Positions 25,406 to 33,553 of a stretch of DNA of 40,304 nucleotides are shown piece after piece; position 1 is the stretch's first letter, and every line of letters starts with the position of its first letter. The DNA lies in NCBI GenBank assembly GCA_035764005.1, contig DASTZZ010000102.1, positions 1 to 40,304 on the forward strand, written 5' to 3'. The stretch comes from Terriglobales bacterium (GTDB taxonomy: Bacteria > Acidobacteriota > Terriglobia > Terriglobales > Acidobacteriaceae). Under the pieces are notes generated by a model that worked only from the letters and a program-made list of their open reading frames with translations, did no database searches and was not told where the DNA came from. Position numbers and translations under genes: made by a program.

Positions 25406-27355
25406 TCAGGGAAGCGCGAAGGCGACCAGCGCGTCGCTCAACTTTTCTCCATCGATCTTCGCATGCCCGCCGGCTGCGATTACGACGTACTGCTTTCCTC
25501 CGATTTGGTAGGTCATCGGGGTGGCGTGTCCTGGAGCAGGCAACTGTGCCTTCCAAAGTTCCTTGCCGGTTTCGGTGTCGAACGCGCGGAGGTACGGATC
25601 GAAGGCGGTTCCGGCAACAAATACCAATTTGCCCGCGGTCACGATGGGACCACCGAGCGTGATGTCTCCTGGCGGCAAGGCTGGGTTCATGGAGCCGAGT
25701 GGGACTTGCCACTTGATCGTGCCGCGTACCATGTCGACGGCGGTGAGCATGCCCCAGGGCGGTGGAATGCATGGAATGGATTTCGGCGAGAACATTGGAC
25801 GACGAAACATCGCGTAGGGCGCGCCGATTTGGGATCCGTATTCGCCCTGTTCCGAGATGCGCTCGTTGGTTCGCTTGCCGCGCGCGTCGAAATCCGCACG
25901 GGGTATCAAGCGCACTTTGAAGGGCAGATTATTGACGTTCGCGAACAGCACGCCCGCGTTCGGATCAAAGGCGTAGCCGCTCCAATTCATGCCGCCGATA
26001 TTGCCTGGCACAGCCAGAATTCCGTTGACGCTCGGCGGGGTGAAGATGCCATCCAGGCGCAGGCTTCCCAGTTGCTTTCGGCACGCCTCGCGCTCTTCCG
26101 CGTTGATCCCCCAGGCGTCGTCGGCCGAGTACTTCTGTTTCACGAGCGGCGGCGGGGCCACAGGAGACGGCTGGGTTGGCGAAGCGGCCTCGCCGGGAAT
26201 GTCGCTCTTTGGAACTGGGCGCTCTTCGACTGGGAAGACCGGTTTTCCGGTATCGCGATCGAGCACGAAAAGGAATCCGGTCTTGTCACCAATGATGACT
26301 GCCGGCACTTTCTTGCCATCGTGTTCTATGGTGGTCAGCAGCGGCGGCGAGGCGACGTCGTAGTCCCAGAGATCGTGATGCACGAGTTGGAATCCCCAGA
26401 CGAATTCCCCGGTCTCGGCGCGCAGTGCCACGATCGAGTTCGCCCACTTGTTGTCGCCTGGACGCTCACCGCCAAAGAAGTCGGGGCTGGCGCTGCCGGT
26501 GGGAATGAAGATCAGATGACGTTCTGGATCGACGGTCATGATCGACCACGCGTTGGCGGCGCCGCTCTTCCACTTCGCATTTGCAGATGTGTTCGGCGGG
26601 ATGGGATCCCAGCTCCAGCGCAATTTTCCGGTGCGCACGTCGAAAGCTCGCACTACGCCGCTGGGCATGTTGTTGCGCGTGTTGTCGTCGATGGCTGAGC
26701 CGACAATCACGACGTCGTCGACCACGGCTGGCGGTGAGGTCAGGTGATACCAGCCGGCGTGGAATCCAGGAACGTCGCGCAGGGTGACTTCGCCGTTGCT
26801 GCCGAAATCGGGGCAAGCTTTGCCGGTTGCAGCATCGATGGCCACCAGACGCGCGTCGATCGTCGCCTCGAAAATGCGTCTGCGGCATGGCTTCGCAGTC
26901 GGCGATTTCTGGTTTTTATCTCGCTCTACTGAATCGTTATCCAGCCACGTTGCGACGCCGCGATTAGTGAGCCCGTCGCCTGATTGCCAGGTCTGGTCGA
27001 TTTTCGGGTCGTAGGCCCAGCGCTGCTTTCCCGTTACGGGATCGAGGGCGACGATGCGGTTGAACGGAGTCGTGAGGTAGAGCGTGCCGTCCACCATGAT
27101 GGGCGTGCTCTCGAAACCGCTGCGTCGCCGCTCTCCTTTGCCGTCGGAGATGTCACCGGTGTGAAATGTCCACGCCACCTGCAGCTTGTTGACATTCTCG
27201 TGGTTGACCTGCGTCAGCGGCGAATAACGCATGCCGCCAGGATCGTTACCGTAGTTCGGCCACTCGGAAGCTTCAGAGGAAATCGTCGCGATGCTCTGTG
27301 CAAGCAGCGCGGTACAAAAAAACATCCACACCAACACGATGAGAGTCTTTTTCAT
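25406..27355 (-). CDS. PQQ-dependent quinoprotein dehydrogenase (glucose-dehydrogenase type)
   Basis: This is a periplasmic quinoprotein of 649 residues from ATG 27355, where a signal peptide begins (MKKTLIVLVWMFFCTALLAQ). It lacks the five membrane helices of E. coli Gcd. Propeller signatures: EWPNYGNDPGGMRYSPLTQV (W1-like motif), VALDPVTGKQRWAYDP, GFQLVHHDLWDYDVASPP, IGDKTGFLFVLDRDTGKPVFPVEERPVP, GGMNWSGYAFDP, and FDTETGKELWKAQLPAPGHATPMTY near the C-terminus. It probably oxidises a sugar or polyol and passes electrons to quinone or a cytochrome. The substrate cannot be read from sequence. It lies downstream of a porin gene on the same strand, separated by a terminator hairpin. The 46 extra codons open to 27493 look non-coding. 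Confidence 0.88.
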   Translation of the reverse strand: MKKTLIVLVWMFFCTALLAQSIATISSEASEWPNYGNDPGGMRYSPLTQVNHENVNKLQVAWTFHTGDISDGKGERRRSGFESTPIMVDGTLYLTTPFNRIVALDPVTGKQRWAYDPKIDQTWQSGDGLTNRGVATWLDNDSVERDKNQKSPTAKPCRRRIFEATIDARLVAIDAATGKACPDFGSNGEVTLRDVPGFHAGWYHLTSPPAVVDDVVIVGSAIDDNTRNNMPSGVVRAFDVRTGKLRWSWDPIPPNTSANAKWKSGAANAWSIMTVDPERHLIFIPTGSASPDFFGGERPGDNKWANSIVALRAETGEFVWGFQLVHHDLWDYDVASPPLLTTIEHDGKKVPAVIIGDKTGFLFVLDRDTGKPVFPVEERPVPKSDIPGEAASPTQPSPVAPPPLVKQKYSADDAWGINAEEREACRKQLGSLRLDGIFTPPSVNGILAVPGNIGGMNWSGYAFDPNAGVLFANVNNLPFKVRLIPRADFDARGKRTNERISEQGEYGSQIGAPYAMFRRPMFSPKSIPCIPPPWGMLTAVDMVRGTIKWQVPLGSMNPALPPGDITLGGPIVTAGKLVFVAGTAFDPYLRAFDTETGKELWKAQLPAPGHATPMTYQIGGKQYVVIAAGGHAKIDGEKLSDALVAFALP

Positions 27356-27436
27356 TGCTCGTCTAAGAGTAAAGCACCGGAGTTGAGAACGGTCACTCTG
27401 AAATCCTGCGGAGCTACGAAGGCGGGAAACTGCAGC

Positions 27437-27471
27437 GAAAATTGAAAGGCCGGTGGACTCTGTCCACCGGC
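27437..27471 (-). terminator. Rho-independent terminator after the porin gene
   Basis: GCCGGTGGAC and GTCCACCGGC form a perfect 10-bp stem with a 3-nt loop (27449-27471). On the minus strand it is followed by CTTTCAATTTTC. It lies between the porin stop and the PQQ dehydrogenase start. Confidence 0.75.
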
Positions 27472-27496
27472 AAATGGCGGCTTGCGCCCGCAATAG

Positions 27497-29323
27497 CTAT
27501 GGCAGGTAATATCGGAAGGAAGTCCAAACCGTGCTGTCGACCGCTGTAGGAGAGCCTCCGGTGCCGCGCCAGGTGTCCTTGGTGAAATACGAATACTGCA
27601 CAGCCTGGCGGAGGCGTCCTCGGTTTCCTTTGTAGAAGTCGTACCAGTAGCCGAGGCTGAGCTCCTTTACGGCGCGCGTGTCGGGGCTGCAGTTTGCCGG
27701 TCCTATTGCGGTGGAGGCGCCGCCTGCTGCGGGCGCAACCTCGGTGGAACAGCCGGTTGAAGCCAGCGTCGGGCGACCGTATCCAAGCTGAGTGGTGCCG
27801 ACGGTGTAGAGAGCGCGTCCGACGTAATCGCCGCCGTAGTAGGTGAACAGGTCAAGCTTGGGAGTAGCATGGAATTCGAGGCTTCCCAAAGCGGAACCAC
27901 CGCGGAGCGGCTCGAAGGTGCCATCGGGTTTGAAGGTTACGTCCGGCAATGTGCTGGAACCGTAGCGGCCTACGCCTGCTCCGGCGAGAACGTGCAGCCC
28001 AACGTCGAGCTTCTTGTGGAACGTCGGCACGCGAATGTTGCCGCCGATTCCGCCGCCGGTCGCCGTTGAATTAAAGACCCCAGCCGCGCTCTTGGTTCCC
28101 GCGTTCGGATAGACGCGGTCACGGAAGAAGCGGGCAATGCCGTAGATCTCGTAATGTCCCCAGCCGGGTTCGAAAGCGGCTTTAGCGACGAAATCAGGCG
28201 AGATGTTGAAGCTGTAATTGGCTTGATTGTTCATCAAGCCGCCGAGGTTTCCAGGAAGCTGATAAACCACGCCTGGTCCGGTGGTCGTACTGAGCCCGCC
28301 ACCGCCAACCGTGAGCGTCTGCGGCTGCTCCGCCGCGAAGCCAATTGCAGCTTTCTTGCCGAACTCCTTTACGACGCGTGCGCCATATTGACGCTCCCAG
28401 GTGAAGCCCGCGTTGTACTGCGAATCGACGGTCATGGGAAGATTTTCGGAGCGATTGTCGAGCAGTGATTTGGTTTCGGTTGCGAGGCTCCACATCTGAC
28501 CGCCAGTGAAGATCCATCCGCTCTCCGATTGCACTTGCGCGAACATCTGTCGTTGACGATTGGTGTAGCTGTTGCTCTCATTGTTGTTCGAGGTGGTACC
28601 GGCTGAGAGCCAATCGGATTCGTAATATCCACGCAGAGTAAGGGCGCCGACCTTGCCTTCGGCCAGCAGCGCAATCCGCGACTGGCGTCCGCTGGCGTTG
28701 AATTCGCTCAAATTCCCATTTTGGGTACCGTTGAAGGGAATAGAGCTGAACGGCGTGTTTTCGTCAGCCGCGAGACCACGCTGCCGCCAGATCGTTTCCG
28801 CTGCAATGAAGCTGCCGGTAGGACTGATCGTGATCCCTTTGAAGCGAAGCGTTGTGGGGCTCTCGACGGCGTCGTTCACCTTCCTCTGCTCTGACTTAAT
28901 CGAATCGCTGATGCTTTGATCATTAGCTTTCAGCGAGGTGACCGTTTCTTTCAGACTAGCCACTTGAGTATTCGCGTCGTTGTTCGCAGTCTGCGCTTCG
29001 GTGGCTTTCGAGGCGGCTTCCGTGGCTTTGGCGTTTGCGTCCGCGGCGGATTGCTGCGCCTGTTGGATTTGCTGGTCGCGAGCGGCGAGCTGAGTTTGCA
29101 GCTGCTGAATCTGCCGCTGCTGCGAGGCGAGCATATCGCGCAGCTCCTGCAGCTGCGATGCGACCGAAGCCTCGCTTGCCGTGACGCCTGCACGACGACG
29201 TGCCGGTGGGCGGGTCGTCCTCGTTTTTGCGCTCGTCGCACTCTGGGCTGTGCCGGCGCCCTGCCCCATCAACATCCCGCCCGAGAGCAGACATGCCATG
29301 CCACTGCGAAGCAACAATTTCAT
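27497..29323 (-). CDS. DcaP-like trimeric outer membrane porin with coiled coil
   Basis: The 608-residue protein has a signal peptide (MKLLLRSGMACLLSGGMLMG), a basic Ala/Arg/Pro linker, and a long coiled coil (~50-150; QLQELRDMLASQQRQIQQLQ and Ala/Lys/Gln heptads). A beta-barrel of ~440 residues follows with alternating aromatic strands (GALTLRGYYESDW, GWIFTGGQMWSL, LDLFTYYGGDYVG) and ends TSFRYYLP. This is the layout of DcaP-type porins, where the coiled coil reaches into the periplasm. The ribosome-binding site GGGAGGA lies just before ATG. Located before the PQQ dehydrogenase, it could supply substrate to the periplasm; the substrate is unknown. Confidence 0.8.
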   Translation of the reverse strand: MKLLLRSGMACLLSGGMLMGQGAGTAQSATSAKTRTTRPPARRRAGVTASEASVASQLQELRDMLASQQRQIQQLQTQLAARDQQIQQAQQSAADANAKATEAASKATEAQTANNDANTQVASLKETVTSLKANDQSISDSIKSEQRKVNDAVESPTTLRFKGITISPTGSFIAAETIWRQRGLAADENTPFSSIPFNGTQNGNLSEFNASGRQSRIALLAEGKVGALTLRGYYESDWLSAGTTSNNNESNSYTNRQRQMFAQVQSESGWIFTGGQMWSLATETKSLLDNRSENLPMTVDSQYNAGFTWERQYGARVVKEFGKKAAIGFAAEQPQTLTVGGGGLSTTTGPGVVYQLPGNLGGLMNNQANYSFNISPDFVAKAAFEPGWGHYEIYGIARFFRDRVYPNAGTKSAAGVFNSTATGGGIGGNIRVPTFHKKLDVGLHVLAGAGVGRYGSSTLPDVTFKPDGTFEPLRGGSALGSLEFHATPKLDLFTYYGGDYVGRALYTVGTTQLGYGRPTLASTGCSTEVAPAAGGASTAIGPANCSPDTRAVKELSLGYWYDFYKGNRGRLRQAVQYSYFTKDTWRGTGGSPTAVDSTVWTSFRYYLP

Positions 29324-29424
29324 TTCATTCCTCCCGATTGACGCTTCCTAGTGTGTGCTGAATAAAGACAGAGTGGACGTGTCAATTTGTGACGCGGACC
29401 GATTCAGTAATCATGGATCGCTTT

Positions 29425-29460
29425 CAGTGATAGTCATTCATCGTGAATGTCTCTTCACTG
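29425..29460. promoter_or_regulatory. Two-step palindrome between divergent genes
   Basis: CAGTGA/TCACTG (29425-29430, 29455-29460) flank CATTCA/TGAATG (29435-29440, 29444-29449) around TCG, giving a nested inverted repeat in the porin/trmFO intergenic region. An operator or transcript hairpin are both possible. Confidence 0.45.
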
Positions 29461-29537
29461 CCAGGTTAAAAGCAAGTGAATGACCTGTTGTGGGATACAA
29501 AACATCGCAGGCTCTCGGCACTAAAATCGAAGCAGAC

Positions 29538-30890
29538 ATGGAGACTCGTCCCATCAAAATCGTCGGCGCGGGACTGGCGGGATGCGAAGCGGCGTGGCAA
29601 TGCGCACGCCGAGGAGTGCATGTAGTCCTTTATGAAATGCGTCCGCTGCGGACCACGCCGGCCCACCAGACCGGTGATTTTGCTGAGCTTGTCTGCTCCA
29701 ATTCGCTGAAGAGCGAGAGCGAAAATACCGCGCCATGGCTGCTGAAGCAGGAGATGCGGCGTGCGGGGTCGCTGCTGCTCGAATGCGCTGATGCGACCGC
29801 GGTTCCGGCTGGTCACGCGCTGGCAGTCGATCGTGAACAGTTTTCTAAGCGGGTGATGGAAGTAATCGCCAGCGAGCCGCTTATTGAAGTTCAGCGCGAG
29901 GAGGTGCGGCGAATCGATGACAAGGCCGGAATCACGATCATCGCTACCGGCCCGCTTACGTCAGACGCTCTGTCGCAGGACATTGCCCGGCTGACAGGAA
30001 GCACACATCTGTACTTCTACGACTCCATCAGCCCAGTCGTGGAAACGGATTCCATCGATCATTCCAAGGTGTACCTTGCTGCGCGCTACGACAAAGGCAC
30101 CGCCGACTACATCAATTGTCCTTTCACGAGAGAAGAATACGACCGCTTTTACGATGCGTTGATTGCCGCTCAATCAGTCGAAGGACACGAATGGGAAAAG
30201 CTCAACTACTTCGAAGGCTGTCTGCCCATCGAAGAGATCGCGCGCCGTGGACGGGATACTCTACGCTTCGGACCCATGAAGCCGGTCGGACTGAAGGATC
30301 CCAGAACGGGAAAGACGCCGTATGCGGTCGTACAGCTGCGCAGCGAGAACCTGCGGGCTGACTCATATAATCTCGTCGGCTTTCAGAACCATTTGAAATT
30401 CGCCGGGCAGGCGCGAGTGCTCCGCCTCATTCCCGGACTCGAGAATGCGCGCTTTCTTCGCTACGGTCAGATTCACCGCAACACTTATCTGAATGCTCCT
30501 GCACTGCTGCGCGAAACTCTGCAAATGAGGCAGCATGCAAACGTCTTCTTCGCTGGGCAAATCTGCGGGGTGGAAGGCTATACAGAATCGATCGCGGCAG
30601 GACTGATGGCTGGCATTCATGCGGTCACACTCGTGCTGAATGAACGCCCGATCGCGCCGCCTCGCGAGAGCGCTCTCGGATCGTTAATGCATTACATCTG
30701 CAACGCGGAAGCGAAGAGCTTTCAGCCGGCAAATATCACCTTCGATCTTCTGCCCTCGTTAGATGATGAAACGCGCAGGGTAGTGCGTGACAAACGCGAG
30801 CGGCACCGGATTCAATGCGAGCGTGCGCTCAAAGCCTTTCAGAATTGGTGGAGCAGTTTGCCATCGTCCAAAAGTGGCGCGCGAACCTGA
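29538..30890 (+). CDS. trmFO: Methylenetetrahydrofolate-tRNA-(uracil-5-)-methyltransferase
   Basis: TrmFO makes 5-methyluridine at position 54 of tRNA using methylenetetrahydrofolate and FADH2. From ATG 29538 it has 450 residues; a GTG-started frame opens 48 bases earlier and adds non-family residues. Signatures: IKIVGAGLAGCEAAWQ (FAD), LYEMRPLRTTPAHQTGDFAELVCSNSLKSE with the catalytic Cys in ELVCSNS, FYDSISPVVETDSID, KYLN-like GCLPIEEIARRGRDTLRFGPMKPVGL, and GQICGVEGYTESIAAGLMAG near the C-terminus. MnmG, a paralogous folate-dependent tRNA-modifying flavoprotein, lies 3 kb downstream on the other strand. Confidence 0.96.
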   Translation: METRPIKIVGAGLAGCEAAWQCARRGVHVVLYEMRPLRTTPAHQTGDFAELVCSNSLKSESENTAPWLLKQEMRRAGSLLLECADATAVPAGHALAVDREQFSKRVMEVIASEPLIEVQREEVRRIDDKAGITIIATGPLTSDALSQDIARLTGSTHLYFYDSISPVVETDSIDHSKVYLAARYDKGTADYINCPFTREEYDRFYDALIAAQSVEGHEWEKLNYFEGCLPIEEIARRGRDTLRFGPMKPVGLKDPRTGKTPYAVVQLRSENLRADSYNLVGFQNHLKFAGQARVLRLIPGLENARFLRYGQIHRNTYLNAPALLRETLQMRQHANVFFAGQICGVEGYTESIAAGLMAGIHAVTLVLNERPIAPPRESALGSLMHYICNAEAKSFQPANITFDLLPSLDDETRRVVRDKRERHRIQCERALKAFQNWWSSLPSSKSGART

Positions 30891-30922
30891 AGTGCCTGCC
30901 AGTCCCTAAATGGAATTTTTCA

Positions 30923-30939
30923 CCTAGTTCCGGACTAGG
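30923..30939. promoter_or_regulatory. CCTAGT-N5-ACTAGG palindrome
   Basis: A perfect 6+6 inverted repeat centred at 30931, about 80 bases upstream of the sigma-54-like promoter at 31010. That is the usual distance for an enhancer-binding-protein site. Confidence 0.4.
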
Positions 30940-31009
30940 GTGGGCAAAAAGTTCCCAAAAAGGTAATAGCCAAACGGGTACTTTTCTCGATAAATCAACT
31001 ACTTAGGGA

Positions 31010-31025
31010 TGGCACACCAACTGCA
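31010..31025 (+). promoter_or_regulatory. Sigma-54-type promoter
   Basis: TGGCAC-ACCAA-CTGCA matches TGGCAC-N5-TTGCA with one mismatch and keeps the GG-N10-GC spacing. The start site should fall near 31036, leaving a ~20-nt leader if translation starts at GTG 31056. Confidence 0.55.
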
Positions 31026-31055
31026 CAACTCACGGGCATGCGGCAGGAGGGCGTG

Positions 31056-31415
31056 GTGCCCGAACGAAGTCAGCGTGCTATCGACATCATGCGGTCTGTG
31101 CTGCCCGAAGCACGAAAAGTATCGCGGGTACATCTAACTGTTCCCGCTTCCGTGAGCTGCCCCAGCCTGAATTGTCGTGATCGCCTCGCGATCCTCCGCG
31201 ATCTAAGCACAACAGGCGCTTTCTTCTATGCCGAACTCGACGCAAGCGAAGGAGCGACACTTACTCTGCAGTTTGTTCTTTCCGCTTTTGGGAAGGATAT
31301 CCGCCTGGTTTGCGAAGCCACTGTAGTTCGCGTCGATCGTTTTCCGCGAGGGGCAGCGACGGGCGTCGCCGTCGAGTTCACGCACTGCGACATGCTTCCC
31401 TCGCAAACTTGTTAG
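31056..31415 (+). CDS. PilZ-domain protein
   Basis: The protein of about 119 residues is a single PilZ domain, a receptor for cyclic di-GMP. The R-x3-R motif is RKVSR, and the second half is DLSTTG ((D/N)-x-S-x2-G); both are intact, so ligand binding is likely. Strands AILRDLSTTGAFFYAEL, ATLTLQFVLS and LVCEATVVRVDRFPRGAATGVAVEFTH follow the fold. AGGAGG (31045-31050) lies five bases before GTG 31056, the preferred start. The ATG at 31038 would sit almost on the predicted sigma-54 start site. The output is unknown; PilZ proteins often act on motility, adhesion or exopolysaccharide. Confidence 0.85.
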   Translation: MPERSQRAIDIMRSVLPEARKVSRVHLTVPASVSCPSLNCRDRLAILRDLSTTGAFFYAELDASEGATLTLQFVLSAFGKDIRLVCEATVVRVDRFPRGAATGVAVEFTHCDMLPSQTC

Positions 31416-31419
31416 CTCT

Positions 31420-31665
31420 CTATTCCGGATCGATATCTTTCAGCATTTCGCGAAGGCGGAGTGCGGCCGTCTGATTGGAATCGGCGCGCCAGTTGTGCTT
31501 CTCTTTTACATGCAATTCGAAGGCTGGCTTTGCCTCGCGCTGTCCAACCAGCGGATCGATTCTTCCTGCCGGAGTTAATGGAAATGTTTGTTGGCATGCT
31601 GAGCATCGCGCAACAATGATGGAGCTTCCATCGGGAATCGAGACTACAAGGGTGGGATTATTCAT
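31420..31665 (-). CDS. Small putative zinc-finger-like protein
   Basis: This 81-residue protein is preceded by AAGAGGT five bases before its ATG, a good ribosome-binding site. A CSAC pair (C-x2-C) near residue 21 and an H-x4-H pair (HVKEKH) near residue 52 could bind one zinc. The N-terminal strand LVVSIPDGSSIIVARC leads into it, and the C-terminus is helical (LRLREMLKDID). I do not recognise the family. It converges with the PilZ gene and precedes purK on the same strand order without overlap. Confidence 0.6.
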   Translation of the reverse strand: MNNPTLVVSIPDGSSIIVARCSACQQTFPLTPAGRIDPLVGQREAKPAFELHVKEKHNWRADSNQTAALRLREMLKDIDPE

Positions 31666-31764
31666 TTCGACCTCTTACCGGAATAACCCATTGTTTGCTG
31701 AAAGTTTGCGGAGAGGCAATAAGGTTTACGGCGGACTCAGGTTACCGGAAGGAGTGTCCGGTGG

Positions 31765-32907
31765 TTACTTGTTTAGCGCACTTCGAGCTTGGAGCACGCG
31801 ATCGACCGCTTGCTGAACGCTATCGCCAATCGCGGAGAGGTGACCCATCTTGCGTCCGGGCCGCGGAACACTCTTTTCATACAGATGCAGGCGTACGCCG
31901 GGAATGGCCAGCGCGCGATCGAAGGCCGGCGGCTTCGGTCCAAGCCATACATCGCCAAGCAGGTTCGATATTGCCGCAGGCTTGATCACTGAAGGGTCGC
32001 CGAGGGGCAGATCGCAAATCGATCGCACCGCCTGCTCAAATTGGCTGGTAACGCAAGCGCGCTCGCTGGCGTGATAGCTGTTGTGCGGCCGCGGCGCGAG
32101 TTCGTTCACCAGCAGCTTGCCATCCTTGAGGACGAACATCTCAATCACAACCAGGCCTACCACTTGAAGCTGCTGTGCGATTTGCAGGCCGAGATCGGTT
32201 GCGCGTTTGTGCAACTCGCTCGAAACTGAAGCGGGAATCGCCGACCAGTCGAGAATCTGATTCTCGTGATGATTTAGAGCCGGCGGGTAGACCGTTGCCT
32301 CTCCTCCAGGCCGTCGTGCGACCAAGATGGAGATTTCAGAATCGAGCGGCAGCGCGCGTTCGACAACACAAGCCCGAGAGCCTAGCAGCTTCCACATCTC
32401 TTCGGCGGAGTTCGCGTTCGCCGGCTGCACCCGGATCTGGCTGCGGCCGTCGTATCCCCCAGAAGTAGATTTAATGAAGCAATCGCGGTGAAACTGCTCG
32501 ACTGCAGATGTGATCTCGGAGGCGGTGGTCGCTGGACGCCATTCCCCAATCGGGAATCCGCTCGTTTGCAGCCAATGCTTTTGACGAATGCGATCCTGCA
32601 CAATGTTCAACACGGCGGCATCCGGACGAACCGGCGCATAGCGCGCAGCTTCCTCAAGACTGGCAATCGCAATCTGCTCGATTTCAAGCGTCACTACATC
32701 TGATCCGCGAGCCAGATGCGCAGCAGCATTCACGTCGTTGTAGGCGGCAGTGAAACAGCTATCGACAACAAAGCTCGCCGGACACGAGCGGTCAGGATCA
32801 AGGACCTGCACACGATATCCGAGCGAGCGTGCTGCCATCGCCGTCATGCGGCCGAGCTGACCGCCTCCGAGAATGCCGATGGTTGCGCCGGGAAGGATGG
32901 CGCTCAC
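31765..32907 (-). CDS. purK: N5-carboxyaminoimidazole ribonucleotide synthetase
   Basis: PurK carboxylates aminoimidazole ribonucleotide with ATP and bicarbonate in purine synthesis. From GTG 32907 it has 380 residues; the GTG overlaps the purE stop as GTGA, and upstream codons only repeat purE sequence in another frame. Signatures: [36 protein letters not shown], the ATP-grasp segment [40 protein letters not shown], and [18 protein letters not shown]. Length and motifs are normal. It forms a two-gene unit with purE. Confidence 0.95.
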   Translation of the reverse strand: MSAILPGATIGILGGGQLGRMTAMAARSLGYRVQVLDPDRSCPASFVVDSCFTAAYNDVNAAAHLARGSDVVTLEIEQIAIASLEEAARYAPVRPDAAVLNIVQDRIRQKHWLQTSGFPIGEWRPATTASEITSAVEQFHRDCFIKSTSGGYDGRSQIRVQPANANSAEEMWKLLGSRACVVERALPLDSEISILVARRPGGEATVYPPALNHHENQILDWSAIPASVSSELHKRATDLGLQIAQQLQVVGLVVIEMFVLKDGKLLVNELAPRPHNSYHASERACVTSQFEQAVRSICDLPLGDPSVIKPAAISNLLGDVWLGPKPPAFDRALAIPGVRLHLYEKSVPRPGRKMGHLSAIGDSVQQAVDRVLQARSALNK

Positions 32908-33398
32908 GAAGGCAGCTCCATTTTGAGCACTTCGGCCTGCCGCGCCGCACGCCACGCGCGAATTCGCTCTCGTAGCTCAGCATCTTTGAGCGCACATATC
33001 GAAGCCGCGAGGAGTCCAGCATTTGCGGCGCCCGGCTGTCCGATCGCGAGTGTGCCGACTGGAACTCCTTTGGGCATCTGCACGATCGAGAGGAGAGAAT
33101 CGACGCCGTTGAGCAGCGTGGCAGGAACCGGGACTCCCAAAACGGGAAGAATGGTTTTTGATGCAACCATTCCGGGAAGATGAGCAGCGCCTCCGGCGGC
33201 CGCGATAATCACCTGCAGTCCGCGTTTTTCGGCGGTCGATGCGTATTCGAACATCCAGTCTGGAGTGCGGTGCGCGGAGACGATACGCTTCTCGAAGGAA
33301 ACCTGCAGATCGCGAAGAATTTCGATCGCGGGCTCAAGGATTTGATAGTCGCTGCGACTGCCCATGATCACGCCGACCAGCGGCGAGGTGGATGTCAT
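32904..33398 (-). CDS. purE: N5-carboxyaminoimidazole ribonucleotide mutase
   Basis: This is a class I PurE of 164 residues that moves the carboxyl group of N5-CAIR to carbon 4. Signatures: [16 protein letters not shown] (active-site Ser/Asp), [60 protein letters not shown], and [10 protein letters not shown]. The stop overlaps the purK GTG by four bases, so the two consecutive enzymes are translationally coupled. Repeat DNA begins just upstream of the ATG, leaving about 100 bases to mnmG. Confidence 0.96.
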   Translation of the reverse strand: MTSTSPLVGVIMGSRSDYQILEPAIEILRDLQVSFEKRIVSAHRTPDWMFEYASTAEKRGLQVIIAAAGGAAHLPGMVASKTILPVLGVPVPATLLNGVDSLLSIVQMPKGVPVGTLAIGQPGAANAGLLAASICALKDAELRERIRAWRAARQAEVLKMELPS

Positions 33399-33413
33399 GG
33401 GTAAATCTTAGCA

Positions 33414-33553
33414 GTCGGCATTCGGCCAACTAAAGAAAGGCAAAACACGACACGGATGGCACGGATTGAACGGATCACACGGACGGCAAAAAGGATAACG
33501 TTCTTGCTATCTGGTTAAGCCAATTGCTGATTGCCGACTGCTGAATGCCTTTT
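33414..33553. repeat. Repeat mosaic between purE and mnmG, entering mnmG
   Basis: It reads as the inverted form of the 8.7-9.4 kb mosaic: TCGGCATTCGGC, then ACACGACACGGATGGCACGG and GATCACACGG, then GATTGCCGACTGCTGAATGCC. The last part overlaps the 3' end of mnmG and encodes its final ~12 residues. Confidence 0.7.

Noticed and set aside
25295-26698. 467-codon open frame on the plus strand
   Set aside because: It lies entirely antisense to the PQQ dehydrogenase, whose product matches its family throughout; the plus frame shows no family motif.
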